Part shown: positions 57,057-64,000 of the stretch, piece by piece
Numbering within the stretch: the stretch's first letter is position 1
Layout of the letters: the number at the start of each line of letters is the position of its first letter
NCBI GenBank assembly: GCA_963732585.1
Contig: CAVSZY010000004.1
Coordinates: forward strand, 744,001-808,000
DNA from: WLMZ01 sp963732585
Lineage (GTDB): Bacteria; Actinomycetota; Acidimicrobiia; Acidimicrobiales; Ilumatobacteraceae
Direction of reading: 5' to 3'
DNA: 64,000 nucleotides
Translations under genes and position numbers: made by a program
The notes under the pieces: model-generated
Databases searched by the model: none
Told to the model about the DNA's origin: nothing
Seen by the model: the letters and a program-made list of their open reading frames with translations, nothing else

Positions 57057-57747
57057 GTGACTCTGCCACCAGATCGTCGGCCGCTGGCAGGGAGCTATAC
57101 CTTCGGCGGTCGTCAGGGTCGGATGTCGCCAACCAGGCAACGCTGGTTCGATGAACTTATCCCCATGTTTCAGCTAACGGATGGTGAGCAGGTACGCGCC
57201 TCGGGTCGCGCTGGCGGTGGCCGACGACCTCGGAGTGGTCGTGGAGATCGGTTGCGGCAAGGGTGACGCCACGGCGGCAATGGCCGTCGATGATCGAGCG
57301 TTGGTGATCGCCTGCGAGCCGAATCAGGCGACCTGTGCTCACCTCGCCCACCTGCTGACCGAGGCCGGTATCGGCAACGTTCGCATCTGGATCGGTGATG
57401 TTTTTGAGCTTTGCAAGGAGCTGCCGCCGGGCACCGTCGACGAGATCAGGGCCTGGTTCCCCGATCCGTGGCCCAAGCCGCGACATGGGCATAAACGGCT
57501 TGTCCATCCGACCCGACTGCACACCTTGGCCACGATGTTGCGCCTCGGCGGCCGGTTTCGACTGGCGACCGATGATCCGTGCTACGCCGCCGAGACGATG
57601 GCTGCCTGCGCTGCTGAGCCGCTACTGCGGGCCAACATCGTCGAACGACCGGCACGGCGCCCGATCACAGTCTTTGAGGCCCGAGGACTGCGCGAGGGCC
57701 GCGTTGCAGTCGATATTGAGGCAATTCGAGTGAGCTCGACAGGTTGA
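57057..57747 (+). pseudogene. trmB: tRNA (guanine-N7-)-methyltransferase, frameshifted
   Basis: The N-terminus from GTG 57057 (SYTFGGRQGRMSPTRQRWFD, ELIPMFQLTDGE) and the body from about 57190 (RYAPRVALAVADDLGVVVEI, then GCGKGDATAAMA) are in different frames. Motif I VVEIGCGKGDA, the TrmB signature AWFPDPWPKPRHGHKR and the C-terminal ITVFEARGLREGR are intact. TrmB makes m7G46 in the variable loop. The gene ends beside tRNA-Phe, in convergent orientation. A one-base change near 57190-57205 restores it. Confidence 0.85.
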
Positions 57748-57765
57748 ACTGGGCGGAAAACGACA

Positions 57766-57800
57766 AGAGACACCTCCGACCGAAGTCGAACGGTGCCTCT
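57766..57800. terminator. Terminator of the tRNA cluster, also facing trmB
   Basis: AGAGGCACC and GGTGTCTCT (minus strand) form a 9-bp stem with one G-U pair and a 17-nt loop, followed by a TTTT run downstream of tRNA-Phe. It can also stop trmB transcription. Confidence 0.6.
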
Positions 57801-57807
57801 TTCGTGG

Positions 57808-57880
57808 TGGTCCTGACCGGCGTCGATCCGGTGACCCTACGCTTTTCAGGCGTATGCTCTGCCGACTGAGCTACAGGACC
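57808..57880 (-). tRNA. tRNA-Phe (anticodon GAA)
   Basis: Minus strand. Acceptor GGTCCTG/CAGGACC, anticodon stem TACGC/GCGTA with loop CTGAAAA, discriminator A. The CCA is encoded at 57805-57807. Confidence 0.95.
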
Positions 57881-57942
57881 TTGGTCGTTGACGACTTCGG
57901 TACGAAAATACATCAACGCTCTCTGCGATTTCTCACAGATGG

Positions 57943-58015
57943 CGGTCCCGACGGGGTTCGAACCCGCGACCTCCGGCTTGACAGGCCGGCGTGAACTCCA
58001 CTTCACCACGGGACC
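57943..58015 (-). tRNA. tRNA-Asp (anticodon GTC)
   Basis: Minus strand. Acceptor GGTCCCG/CGGGACC, anticodon stem CCGGC/GCCGG with loop CTGTCAA, discriminator G as expected for Asp. The CCA is encoded at 57940-57942. Confidence 0.95.
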
Positions 58016-58031
58016 AGAGAACTGGTCTTAG

Positions 58032-58104
58032 CACCCCCAACGGGATTCGAACCCGTGCCGCCACCTTGAAAGGGTGGTGTCCTAGGCCACTAGACGATGG
58101 GGGC
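58032..58104 (-). tRNA. tRNA-Glu (anticodon TTC)
   Basis: Minus strand. Acceptor GCCCCCA/TGGGGGT (first pair G-T), D-arm TCGTCTAGTGGCCTAGGA, anticodon stem CCACC/GGTGG with loop CTTTCAA. CCA not encoded (CT follows the discriminator). First of a Glu-Asp-Phe transcription unit. Confidence 0.95.
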
Positions 58105-58317
58105 TAGGTACGTCTCCGGTTGAGAGAGACCACACATTATCCGGCGGTTGGTCAAAACGCGCTACGGATTACACAATCTCACCTGAATCAACCCCTTGAA
58201 ACCCGGGCCGATCACCGCAACAATGTGCAAGCCGCGTCGCTGACTCGGCAGGTGAGGGGTAGGTGTCCATTTGTTGTGCCGCGGGCGGTTGATCGAAGTC
58301 CTGAAGCGCGTCTGCAG

Positions 58318-59217
58318 ATGAGCGCGGGCACACGTATCGGGCTGTGCACGGTCAGTGGCTCGTTGTTATCCCCGGAGATGGTCTCAAATTTAGATGTTGT
58401 CGTCGTGCCCGTAACGGTCACGGTCGGCGGGGTCGACTACCTCGACGGTGTCGACCTTGGCGCCGATGCTTTTTATGAGATGCTCTCGGCGGTCGGTCAG
58501 AGCGAGGCGGGGTTGGACGAGGTGGTCACCAGTCCGCCGAGCCCGGGCCAGTTTGCAGCTGCCTTCGACGAGCTGATCGATCGAGGGTGTGGGTCGATCT
58601 TGTCGATTCACGCCTCGTCCACCGTCAGCGCGGCGATCAGCGCTGCTCGGCTCGCCGCAAAGACCGTTCCCGTTCCCGTGCGCGTGCTCGACACCGGCAC
58701 GGCGAGCTTCGGTGTGAGCTGCTGCCTGCACGCCGCGGCGAAGGCGATCGCCGATGGAGCCACGCTCGACGAGGCCGCCGGTGCGGCGCTCGAGATGGCT
58801 GGCCAACTCGAGAACGTCGTCGTTCTCGGTCAGCAGGCGATGCTCGCCAGCGGATCGGGACCGATCGACATGCCTGCAGGGGCCACCGCGTCCGCTGATG
58901 CCGAGACAGCTCACGGGCTGCCAGTTCTCAGCTTCTCCGATGGTCAGTTGCGACTGCTCGGCCGTGCCCTGAGCGTCGAGGCTGCCGTCGAAATGATGGC
59001 TGCCAAATTGACCACGCAACGGCGCGCCGTTGATGCGGCGATCGGTACGTCCGATCGACGGGCGGAGACATTCGGAGCTCTGCTGCGCCAGCGATTGCGA
59101 GATCATCCGCTGGTCAGCAACATCATCGACTATCGCATCGGACCGGCGATCGGGGTCTATGTCGGGTCCGGCGCCCTGGGTTGCTTTTCGTTCCCAGTCG
59201 GGCTGATATCCGGCTGA
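58318..59217 (+). CDS. DegV family protein, divergent
   Basis: 299 aa from ATG 58318. IGLCTVSGSLLSPEMVSNLD replaces the usual TDSxxDL start, but the fold pattern continues: DVVVVPVTVTVGGVDYLDGV, TSPPSPGQFAAAFDELI and the ligand-site SIHASSTVSAAISAARLAA. The conserved LKKGGRIG segment is missing; the equivalent reads VVVLGQQAMLASGSGP. It may bind a different lipid from the DegV at 1 kb. ORF open to 58120, but that region has no RBS and lies next to tRNA-Glu. Confidence 0.82.
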   Translation: MSAGTRIGLCTVSGSLLSPEMVSNLDVVVVPVTVTVGGVDYLDGVDLGADAFYEMLSAVGQSEAGLDEVVTSPPSPGQFAAAFDELIDRGCGSILSIHASSTVSAAISAARLAAKTVPVPVRVLDTGTASFGVSCCLHAAAKAIADGATLDEAAGAALEMAGQLENVVVLGQQAMLASGSGPIDMPAGATASADAETAHGLPVLSFSDGQLRLLGRALSVEAAVEMMAAKLTTQRRAVDAAIGTSDRRAETFGALLRQRLRDHPLVSNIIDYRIGPAIGVYVGSGALGCFSFPVGLISG

Positions 59218-59221
59218 GCGG

Positions 59222-59734
59222 TTACGTAGCGCTCATGGCATCGACGCACGACTCAAGGATCCAGCTCAGGTAGGCGTAGAGATGCTGTTCGCCGATCATC
59301 GGGTCGTCCGTGCTGATCGTCGCCAGGTCTTGGTCCTCCTGGACATCGAGCAGCGTTCCGAGGATCAGGCGAAGTCCATTGATCGCCTGCATGAACGCCA
59401 GTACCTGAGCTTGTGACAACTCGATTGCTCCGCGTCGATTGTGAAGGTTGTCAGGCGACTCCAGCACAGCGGTGACCGTCTCGATCCCGGTCAGGCGCGA
59501 CGACACCAATTCCTCGCGCATGAGGCGCTGAAACTCCTGATCGAGTTCAATATCTTCGGCCTGGTGGTAGGCCGTCGGAAACAGGCGTCGCAGGCGCGGA
59601 TCGTTGCCGGGGCCCAACATCAGGGCACGCAGTTCAGCGAGCAGCCGACGCAGTAATTCGATTTCGTCGTGGTCGAGATTCAAACGAAACTGCGATCCCT
59701 TGCGGGTAACCGGGGCCTTCGATCGGCGCGCCAC
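59222..59734 (-). CDS. DUF2017 family protein
   Basis: 170 aa. Helical, with EIELLRRLLAELRALMLGPG, DPRLRRLFPTAYHQAEDIEL and a C-terminal LYAYLSWILESCVDAM. DUF2017 genes sit next to clpS in many actinobacteria; function unknown to me. It starts immediately after the clpS stop (59735), so the two are coupled and may act together in proteolysis. Confidence 0.88.
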   Translation of the reverse strand: MARRSKAPVTRKGSQFRLNLDHDEIELLRRLLAELRALMLGPGNDPRLRRLFPTAYHQAEDIELDQEFQRLMREELVSSRLTGIETVTAVLESPDNLHNRRGAIELSQAQVLAFMQAINGLRLILGTLLDVQEDQDLATISTDDPMIGEQHLYAYLSWILESCVDAMSAT

Positions 59735-60034
59735 TCAGCGGTCGTCCTTTTGCATCGTGGCCCACAATCCGTGCTCGTGGAGCCGAAAGACGTCGAGTTC
59801 AGCGCGCTCGCGGGATCCGCTGGAGACGACAGCGCGGCCCTTGTTGTGCACGTCGAGCATCAGCTTCGTTGCCTTCTCGTTCGAGTAGCCGAACAGCTTT
59901 TGAAGTACGAAGGTGACGTAGCTCATCAAGTTGATCGGGTCGTTCCACACCAGGACGATCCACGGCACGTCGGCGCTGACCTCCTGGTGAAGATCGGGCT
60001 GATCGATCACCGTCGGAGAAGGAGCGTTGGACAC
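59735..60034 (-). CDS. clpS: ATP-dependent Clp protease adaptor ClpS
   Basis: 99 aa from GTG 60034 (VSNAPSPTVIDQPDLHQEV); the frame is open further but without RBS or similarity. The N-end-rule recognition core is VLVWNDPINLMSYVTFVLQK, followed by LFGYSNEKATKLMLDVHNKG and RERAELDVFRLHEHGLWATM. It delivers N-degron substrates to ClpC/ClpA-ClpP. The start codon is inferred. Confidence 0.92.
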   Translation of the reverse strand: MSNAPSPTVIDQPDLHQEVSADVPWIVLVWNDPINLMSYVTFVLQKLFGYSNEKATKLMLDVHNKGRAVVSSGSRERAELDVFRLHEHGLWATMQKDDR

Positions 60035-60149
60035 AGCTGCATTCTTGCGCCGATCGGCGTGAATCAGTCGGCGGTGACACCAACATCTCTTGGCGCGAAT
60101 GCTCTCGACTATTGGGATCGGGCAGGCGCTGCACGTACGATGAGCACCG

Positions 60150-61097
60150 ATGTCCGTCGGTTCACGTCCTTTGGTGCCTTCGAGGCTCGGCCCCACCGGC
60201 CTCGGCCACGGTGTCAAACGGAACCCGACCACGGTATTCGGCGGCTATGTCGCCCTGACCAAGCCGCGAATCATCGAATTGTTGTTGATCACGACGGTGC
60301 CGACGATGGTGATGGCGGAGCGGGGGTGGCCAGCGACCAGATTGGTGCTGATCACCTTGCTCGGCGGCACGCTGGCCGCCGGTGGCGCTAACGCGATCAA
60401 CATGTACGTCGACCGAGACATCGATCGTCTGATGACCCGCACACAAGGTCGTCCGCTGGTCACCGGCCTGATCGAACCGACAAACGCGCTGATCTTTGCG
60501 GTGTGCCTGCAGATCGCCGCCTTCGTCGTGCTGTCGGTGTGGGCCAATGTGCTCTCCGCATGTCTGGCGTTAGCGGCGGCGCTGTTTTACGTCTTCGTCT
60601 ACACGTTGTGGCTGAAACGCACCAGTCGCCAGAACATCGTCATTGGCGGGGCTGCTGGCGCGGTTCCGGTGCTCGTTGGCTGGGCGGCGGTACGCAACGA
60701 GGTGAGCTGGGCGCCGATCGTGCTGTTCATCGTCATGTTTCTGTGGACGCCGCCGCACTTCTGGGCGTTGGCGATTCGTCACGTCGACGACTACCAGGCA
60801 GCGAATGTGCCGATGCTGCCCGTCGTTGCGCCACTGCGTGAAGTGCTGCGCCAGATGGTGGCCTATACCGCGGCGATGGTGGTGATGACTCTGGTGCTCA
60901 TCCCCGTCGCCGACCTTGGCTGGCTCTACGGCGTCGCCGCCGTTGTGCTCGGGGGTTGGTTCGTGGTCGGTACGGTGCTGCTCGCCCGCCGCCCCGATCC
61001 AGCCAAGGCTATGCGGCTGTTCGGATACAGCATTAGCTATGTCACCTTGCTGTTTGCTGCGCTCACCGCCGACGTGCTGATCCGCCATGGCTGGTGA
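60150..61097 (+). CDS. ctaB: Protoheme IX farnesyltransferase (heme O synthase)
   Basis: 315 aa, UbiA family. YVALTKPRIIELLLITTVPT leads to the first Asp-rich motif NAINMYVDRDIDRLMTRTQG near residue 75 and KRTSRQNIVIGGAAGAVPVL. The second motif is in LFIVMFLWTPPHFWALAIRH, then VDDY. About nine transmembrane helices. It turns heme B into heme O for cytochrome oxidase. The next genes are oxidase-like, but the COX1 homologue there cannot hold heme by the usual ligands. Confidence 0.95.
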   Translation: MSVGSRPLVPSRLGPTGLGHGVKRNPTTVFGGYVALTKPRIIELLLITTVPTMVMAERGWPATRLVLITLLGGTLAAGGANAINMYVDRDIDRLMTRTQGRPLVTGLIEPTNALIFAVCLQIAAFVVLSVWANVLSACLALAAALFYVFVYTLWLKRTSRQNIVIGGAAGAVPVLVGWAAVRNEVSWAPIVLFIVMFLWTPPHFWALAIRHVDDYQAANVPMLPVVAPLREVLRQMVAYTAAMVVMTLVLIPVADLGWLYGVAAVVLGGWFVVGTVLLARRPDPAKAMRLFGYSISYVTLLFAALTADVLIRHGW

Positions 61098-61262
61098 TGG
61101 TTGGAGAATTGGTGAGCGACGAATTTTTCGGGACGATGGCAGTGGGATTTCTGCCTTCGGCATCCGCTGTGGGTAATGTCATGAGGAGAACGGACCCGAT
61201 TGTCAGCCGCTCGGGCGGTTGTACGCGCACCGTGACGTGCTGTTTGAAATGAGCTGTAGCGA

Positions 61263-62915
61263 ATGACCACAATCGATCTTGGATCACAGAGCGCGCTGAA
61301 CGAGCCCGACCATGACGTCGGGTCTCGTACCGCTCGCACCGCGCCCCTCGCCGCCTGGTTGACCACCAGCGACCATAAGCGCCTCGGTCGCATGATGGCT
61401 GGGGTCGGGTTGTTGGGTTTGCTCGGCGTTGCCGTGGTCTCATTGCTCATGGGCATCGCCCGTGGCAGTTCATCCGACGGCCTGACGGTCAATGAGGATT
61501 ACGCCGCACAACTCTTCGCCATCATGCGCTATGGGCTGGTGTTCTTTGCTGTCTTGCCCGTGCTTCTCGGGATCGCCGTCGCCGTGGTGCCGCTACAGCT
61601 CGGTGCCCGTTCGCTGGCGTTCCCGCGACTCGCCGCCGCAGGTTTTTGGACCTGGTTCTTCGGCCTGGTGCTGGTGATCGTGTCGATCGCTGCCAACGGG
61701 GGTCCGGGTGGCGGCGCAGAAAAATACGTCTCGTTGTTCATCGCCTCGTTCGGCGTGATGATCGTCGGCATCGTTGCCGTCGCAGGTTCGCTGGCGACCA
61801 CGGTGATGACCACTCGGGCTCCGGGTATGAACATGCGCCGGGTGCCATTGTTTTGCTGGTCGGTGCTCGTTGCCTCGCTCGGCCTGGTGCTGATGCTCCC
61901 GGTGGCCTTTGGCGCTGTCGTCTATCTCTACGTCAGCAACCGCTACAACCCGGCACCATTCGGGGGTAGCGAAGGCATCAACGGGTTCCTCAACTTCGCT
62001 CTGACGCAACCTCAGACCTACATCTACGCACTCCCGGCGATCGGTCTGCTCGTCGAGTTGCTCCCTGTGGCGACGAGGCGCCGGATGCCGCTTCGTGGTG
62101 TCGTTATCGGCGCATTGTCGCTCGTCGGTGTGGCCGCGCTGAGCGGCGTCAGCCAGGTGTCACACGATCTGGCATGGTCCGGCAGCGGACTCAATTTCGA
62201 TCGCTTCGGGAACAAGTTCGACGATCTCATCGATTTTGGCTTCTTCAACGTCTTGCCGGTGCTCGGCGTTGTCGTCATTCTGCTGATTCTGCCGCTGGCC
62301 GTTCGTGGCGCTCGGTTGGCTCCCTCGGCACCGTTGTTGTTCGCCCTGCTCGGTCTGCTGCTGATCTTGACCGGCATGGTCGGTGGCGTCCTCGAAAACG
62401 TCGTCGACCTCGGTCTGCAGGGCACGACGTTCGAGGAAGGGTCGTTCGTGCTCGTCAGCTACGGGGCCTTGCTTGCCGGGTTTGGTGCCCTTGTCTATTG
62501 GGGTCCAAAACTGTGGGGCCGCCTGTTGGGCGACAAAGAGGTCCTGCCGCTGGCGTTGCTCGGCGCTCTCGGGGCGGCGCTTGCCGGCTTGCCGATGTAC
62601 ATCGCTGGATTCGCCGATCAACCTGCGCAGGCTGTCAACTTCGACTACTCGGGTCCGCAAAGCCTGTGGAACGTGTTGTCCGGCATCGGCCATGGCCTCT
62701 TCGCGCTGACCACGCTGGCCTTTGTCGCCTTGGCGCTGAAGGGCTTCACCAAAGGCCAGCCCGCCGGCGACGATCCGTGGAACGCACAAACGCTGGAGTG
62801 GGCAACGTCGTCGCCCGCCCCGCACGACAACTTCGGCGACGTCCACACCGTGATGTCGGCTGAGCCGCTCGTCGATTTGAAGCCAATCAGCTACTCAGGC
62901 GAAGGGAATTCCTGA
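61263..62915 (+). CDS. Cytochrome c oxidase subunit I homologue lacking most heme and copper ligands
   Basis: 550 aa with about 12 transmembrane helices. COX1 landmarks are clear: LTTSDHKRLGR at the start, NRYNPAPFGGSEGINGF, YIYALPAIGLLVELLPVATR and GFGALVYWGPKLWGRLLG. The metal sites are not. HPEVY (bovine H240, CuB) reads QPQTY. AHHMF (H290/H291) reads SHDLA, keeping one His at most. HFHY (H376/H378) reads GSFV. The TM2 heme-a His (H61) is replaced in FAIMRYGLVFFAVLP. It cannot be a normal oxidase catalytic subunit. The gene is intact and in an apparent operon with a COX3-like gene, so it is probably a structural or regulatory paralogue. It overlaps the next gene by one base. Confidence 0.85.
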   Translation: MTTIDLGSQSALNEPDHDVGSRTARTAPLAAWLTTSDHKRLGRMMAGVGLLGLLGVAVVSLLMGIARGSSSDGLTVNEDYAAQLFAIMRYGLVFFAVLPVLLGIAVAVVPLQLGARSLAFPRLAAAGFWTWFFGLVLVIVSIAANGGPGGGAEKYVSLFIASFGVMIVGIVAVAGSLATTVMTTRAPGMNMRRVPLFCWSVLVASLGLVLMLPVAFGAVVYLYVSNRYNPAPFGGSEGINGFLNFALTQPQTYIYALPAIGLLVELLPVATRRRMPLRGVVIGALSLVGVAALSGVSQVSHDLAWSGSGLNFDRFGNKFDDLIDFGFFNVLPVLGVVVILLILPLAVRGARLAPSAPLLFALLGLLLILTGMVGGVLENVVDLGLQGTTFEEGSFVLVSYGALLAGFGALVYWGPKLWGRLLGDKEVLPLALLGALGAALAGLPMYIAGFADQPAQAVNFDYSGPQSLWNVLSGIGHGLFALTTLAFVALALKGFTKGQPAGDDPWNAQTLEWATSSPAPHDNFGDVHTVMSAEPLVDLKPISYSGEGNS

Positions 62916-63505
62916 TGCTTGCCCTCCCACCAGCTCCCGCTGCGGCACCTCGTCGGCAGATCTTCGTTGGTACGGCTCTCGCCTGCGCTGCGGGCGCAAC
63001 GCTGATCGGGGGGATGCTGGCGTTGTTCGCCCGCTACCGCACGGCCGCACTGGCTGCCACCGACGGCACCTGGGTACCCAAGGGAATCATCATCCCTGAG
63101 GTTGCCAGCAACATCATGTTGATGAGCTTCGTCGGCATCGGCATCTTTGCACAATGGGCTGTCTATGCCGCCCGCCGCGGCGACAAGCAACATGTTGCCA
63201 TGGCGCTCGGGCTTACCGCCCTGGTCGGCCTCGCCGTCGTCAATGCTCAGGCCGCCGTGTACTCGCAGATGAAACTGCCGATTCGCGGCGAAGCGGGCAG
63301 CGCCTACGGCATCATGTTCTACGCGATCACCGGAACCTATGTTGCCCTCTTGGTCGTCGGCATCATCTTTTCGATCGTCACTGCCTTGCGCTTTCTCGGC
63401 GGTCGCACGGAAGACACCGAGCTGGTGTCGGCCCATGCCCTGTACTGGTATTTCCTCGCTGCGGCTTTCGCCATGGTGTGGTTCGTCGTGTACGTCACGA
63501 AGTGA
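62915..63505 (+). CDS. Cytochrome c oxidase subunit III-like membrane protein
   Basis: 196 aa, five predicted transmembrane helices. IPEVASNIMLMSFVGIGIFA corresponds to the COX3 middle helices; GSAYGIMFYAITGTYVALLV matches the YGSMFFMLTGLHGLHV region, but its histidines are replaced. SAHALYWYFLAAAFAMVWFV matches the COX3 C-terminal YWHFVDVVW. Clearly divergent from a standard subunit III. The start overlaps the COX1-like stop by one base. Confidence 0.75.
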   Translation: MLALPPAPAAAPRRQIFVGTALACAAGATLIGGMLALFARYRTAALAATDGTWVPKGIIIPEVASNIMLMSFVGIGIFAQWAVYAARRGDKQHVAMALGLTALVGLAVVNAQAAVYSQMKLPIRGEAGSAYGIMFYAITGTYVALLVVGIIFSIVTALRFLGGRTEDTELVSAHALYWYFLAAAFAMVWFVVYVTK

Positions 63506-63518
63506 GTTAGGTAGCTCG

Positions 63519-64000
63519 ATGTTCACTACTGGTTCAAAATTCTTCGTCGGTGCCAGCGTTCTGAGCTTGATCGGGACGCTGATCTACGGCATGGCCCAAG
63601 GCGGCACCGTCGGCACCATCGGCCTGGTCTCGGTGACGTGTGCACTGATGTTGATTGCTGGCATCAACTTCTGGGTCCGTGATAGCACGGTTTCCTCGAT
63701 GGACACTCCGGGAATCGTCCGCTCCAGCGCGGCCAGCCGCCCACCGGCCAACAGCATGTGGCCGTTGATCGGCGGCTTCGGCGCCGCCCTGCTCGCAGTT
63801 GGGTTGGTCACCGGGTTCGCCATTACCTGGATGGCGTTGATCATCTTGCTGGTCGTCACATTCGAGTGGTTGGTCCAGGCCTGGAGTGAGCGGGCATCCG
63901 CCGATCCGGCGTACAACGCCAGCATTCGCCAGCGGTTGTTGCATCCGATCGAGTTCCCGGTGCTCGCTGCAGTTGGGCTCGGTGCGATCATCTTCGCCTT
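63519..64000 (+). CDS. Multi-pass membrane protein in the oxidase-like cluster, cut by window edge
   Basis: 160 codons visible from ATG 63519, 13 bp after the COX3-like stop. Four helices are clear (FFVGASVLSLIGTLIYGMAQ, IGLVSVTCALMLIAGINFWV, WPLIGGFGAALLAVGLVTGF, WMALIILLVVTFEWLVQAW) and a fifth starts near the edge (FPVLAAVGLGAIIFA). Not recognisable as subunit II: no CuA motif yet. It could be a subunit IV-like or novel component. The missing C-terminus would help decide. Confidence 0.65.
   Translation, partial: MFTTGSKFFVGASVLSLIGTLIYGMAQGGTVGTIGLVSVTCALMLIAGINFWVRDSTVSSMDTPGIVRSSAASRPPANSMWPLIGGFGAALLAVGLVTGFAITWMALIILLVVTFEWLVQAWSERASADPAYNASIRQRLLHPIEFPVLAAVGLGAIIFA

Overview
The window is high-GC, gene-dense DNA from an actinobacterium, most likely of class Acidimicrobiia (Ilumatobacter/Microthrix-like). 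Four things point there. The heat-shock operon ends in an HspR-type MerR repressor. DUF5318 and clpS-DUF2017 genes are present. The tRNAs form a Glu-Asp-Phe cluster. Two secreted proteins share a repeat (VLNVT ... VDVLGYF) that I associate with this class. The class call is inference; no rRNA is in the window.

Layout. 1-4.7 kb (minus): partial Ser/Thr kinase, DegV, a large secreted membrane-anchored protein and a GNAT enzyme, divergent from pcnA (CCA-adding enzyme). 6.4-13 kb: a PAS-GGDEF-EAL protein, two frameshifted genes (methyltransferase, DinB-like), DUF5318, and a three-domain kinase/M23 peptidase/PLP-enzyme fusion. 13.2-21 kb: a secreted repeat protein, the rpsF-ssb-rpsR-rplI operon, dnaB, engB, an oxidoreductase, a DUF1269-like protein and a CHRD protein. 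21.1-23.1 kb: a sparse accessory patch with a DUF1778/GNAT toxin-antitoxin pair beside tRNA-Gly. 23.2-31.4 kb: dcd, a membrane Fe-S oxidoreductase, a cNMP-binding protein, gpmA, an M14 carboxypeptidase and choline-sulfatase. 31.5-37 kb: dnaK-grpE-dnaJ-hspR, a DivIVA-like gene and a Thr/Pro-rich membrane protein. 37.0-38.5 kb: a complete IS66-family insertion with perfect 8-bp target duplication. 39-45 kb: a SNF2/SWIM pair and clpB. 45-52.5 kb: L,D-transpeptidase with surface repeats, a HisD-family gene, purA, purB and pyrE. 52.5-58.1 kb: a GGDEF-EAL/FIST pair, a LarA-like gene, trmB and three tRNAs. 58.3-64 kb: a second DegV, clpS-DUF2017, ctaB and a cytochrome-oxidase-like cluster running off the end.

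The most interesting items are (i) a COX1 homologue after ctaB that has lost nearly all heme and copper histidines, followed by a divergent COX3-like gene and an unrecognised membrane gene; (ii) the kinase-M23-phospho-lyase fusion; (iii) 7-7-7 HAIR-like operators upstream of both dnaK and clpB; and (iv) six single-base frameshifts in otherwise well-preserved genes, several of them housekeeping. The last strongly suggests sequence errors, but they need checking because a HisD-family gene among them has also lost active-site residues.
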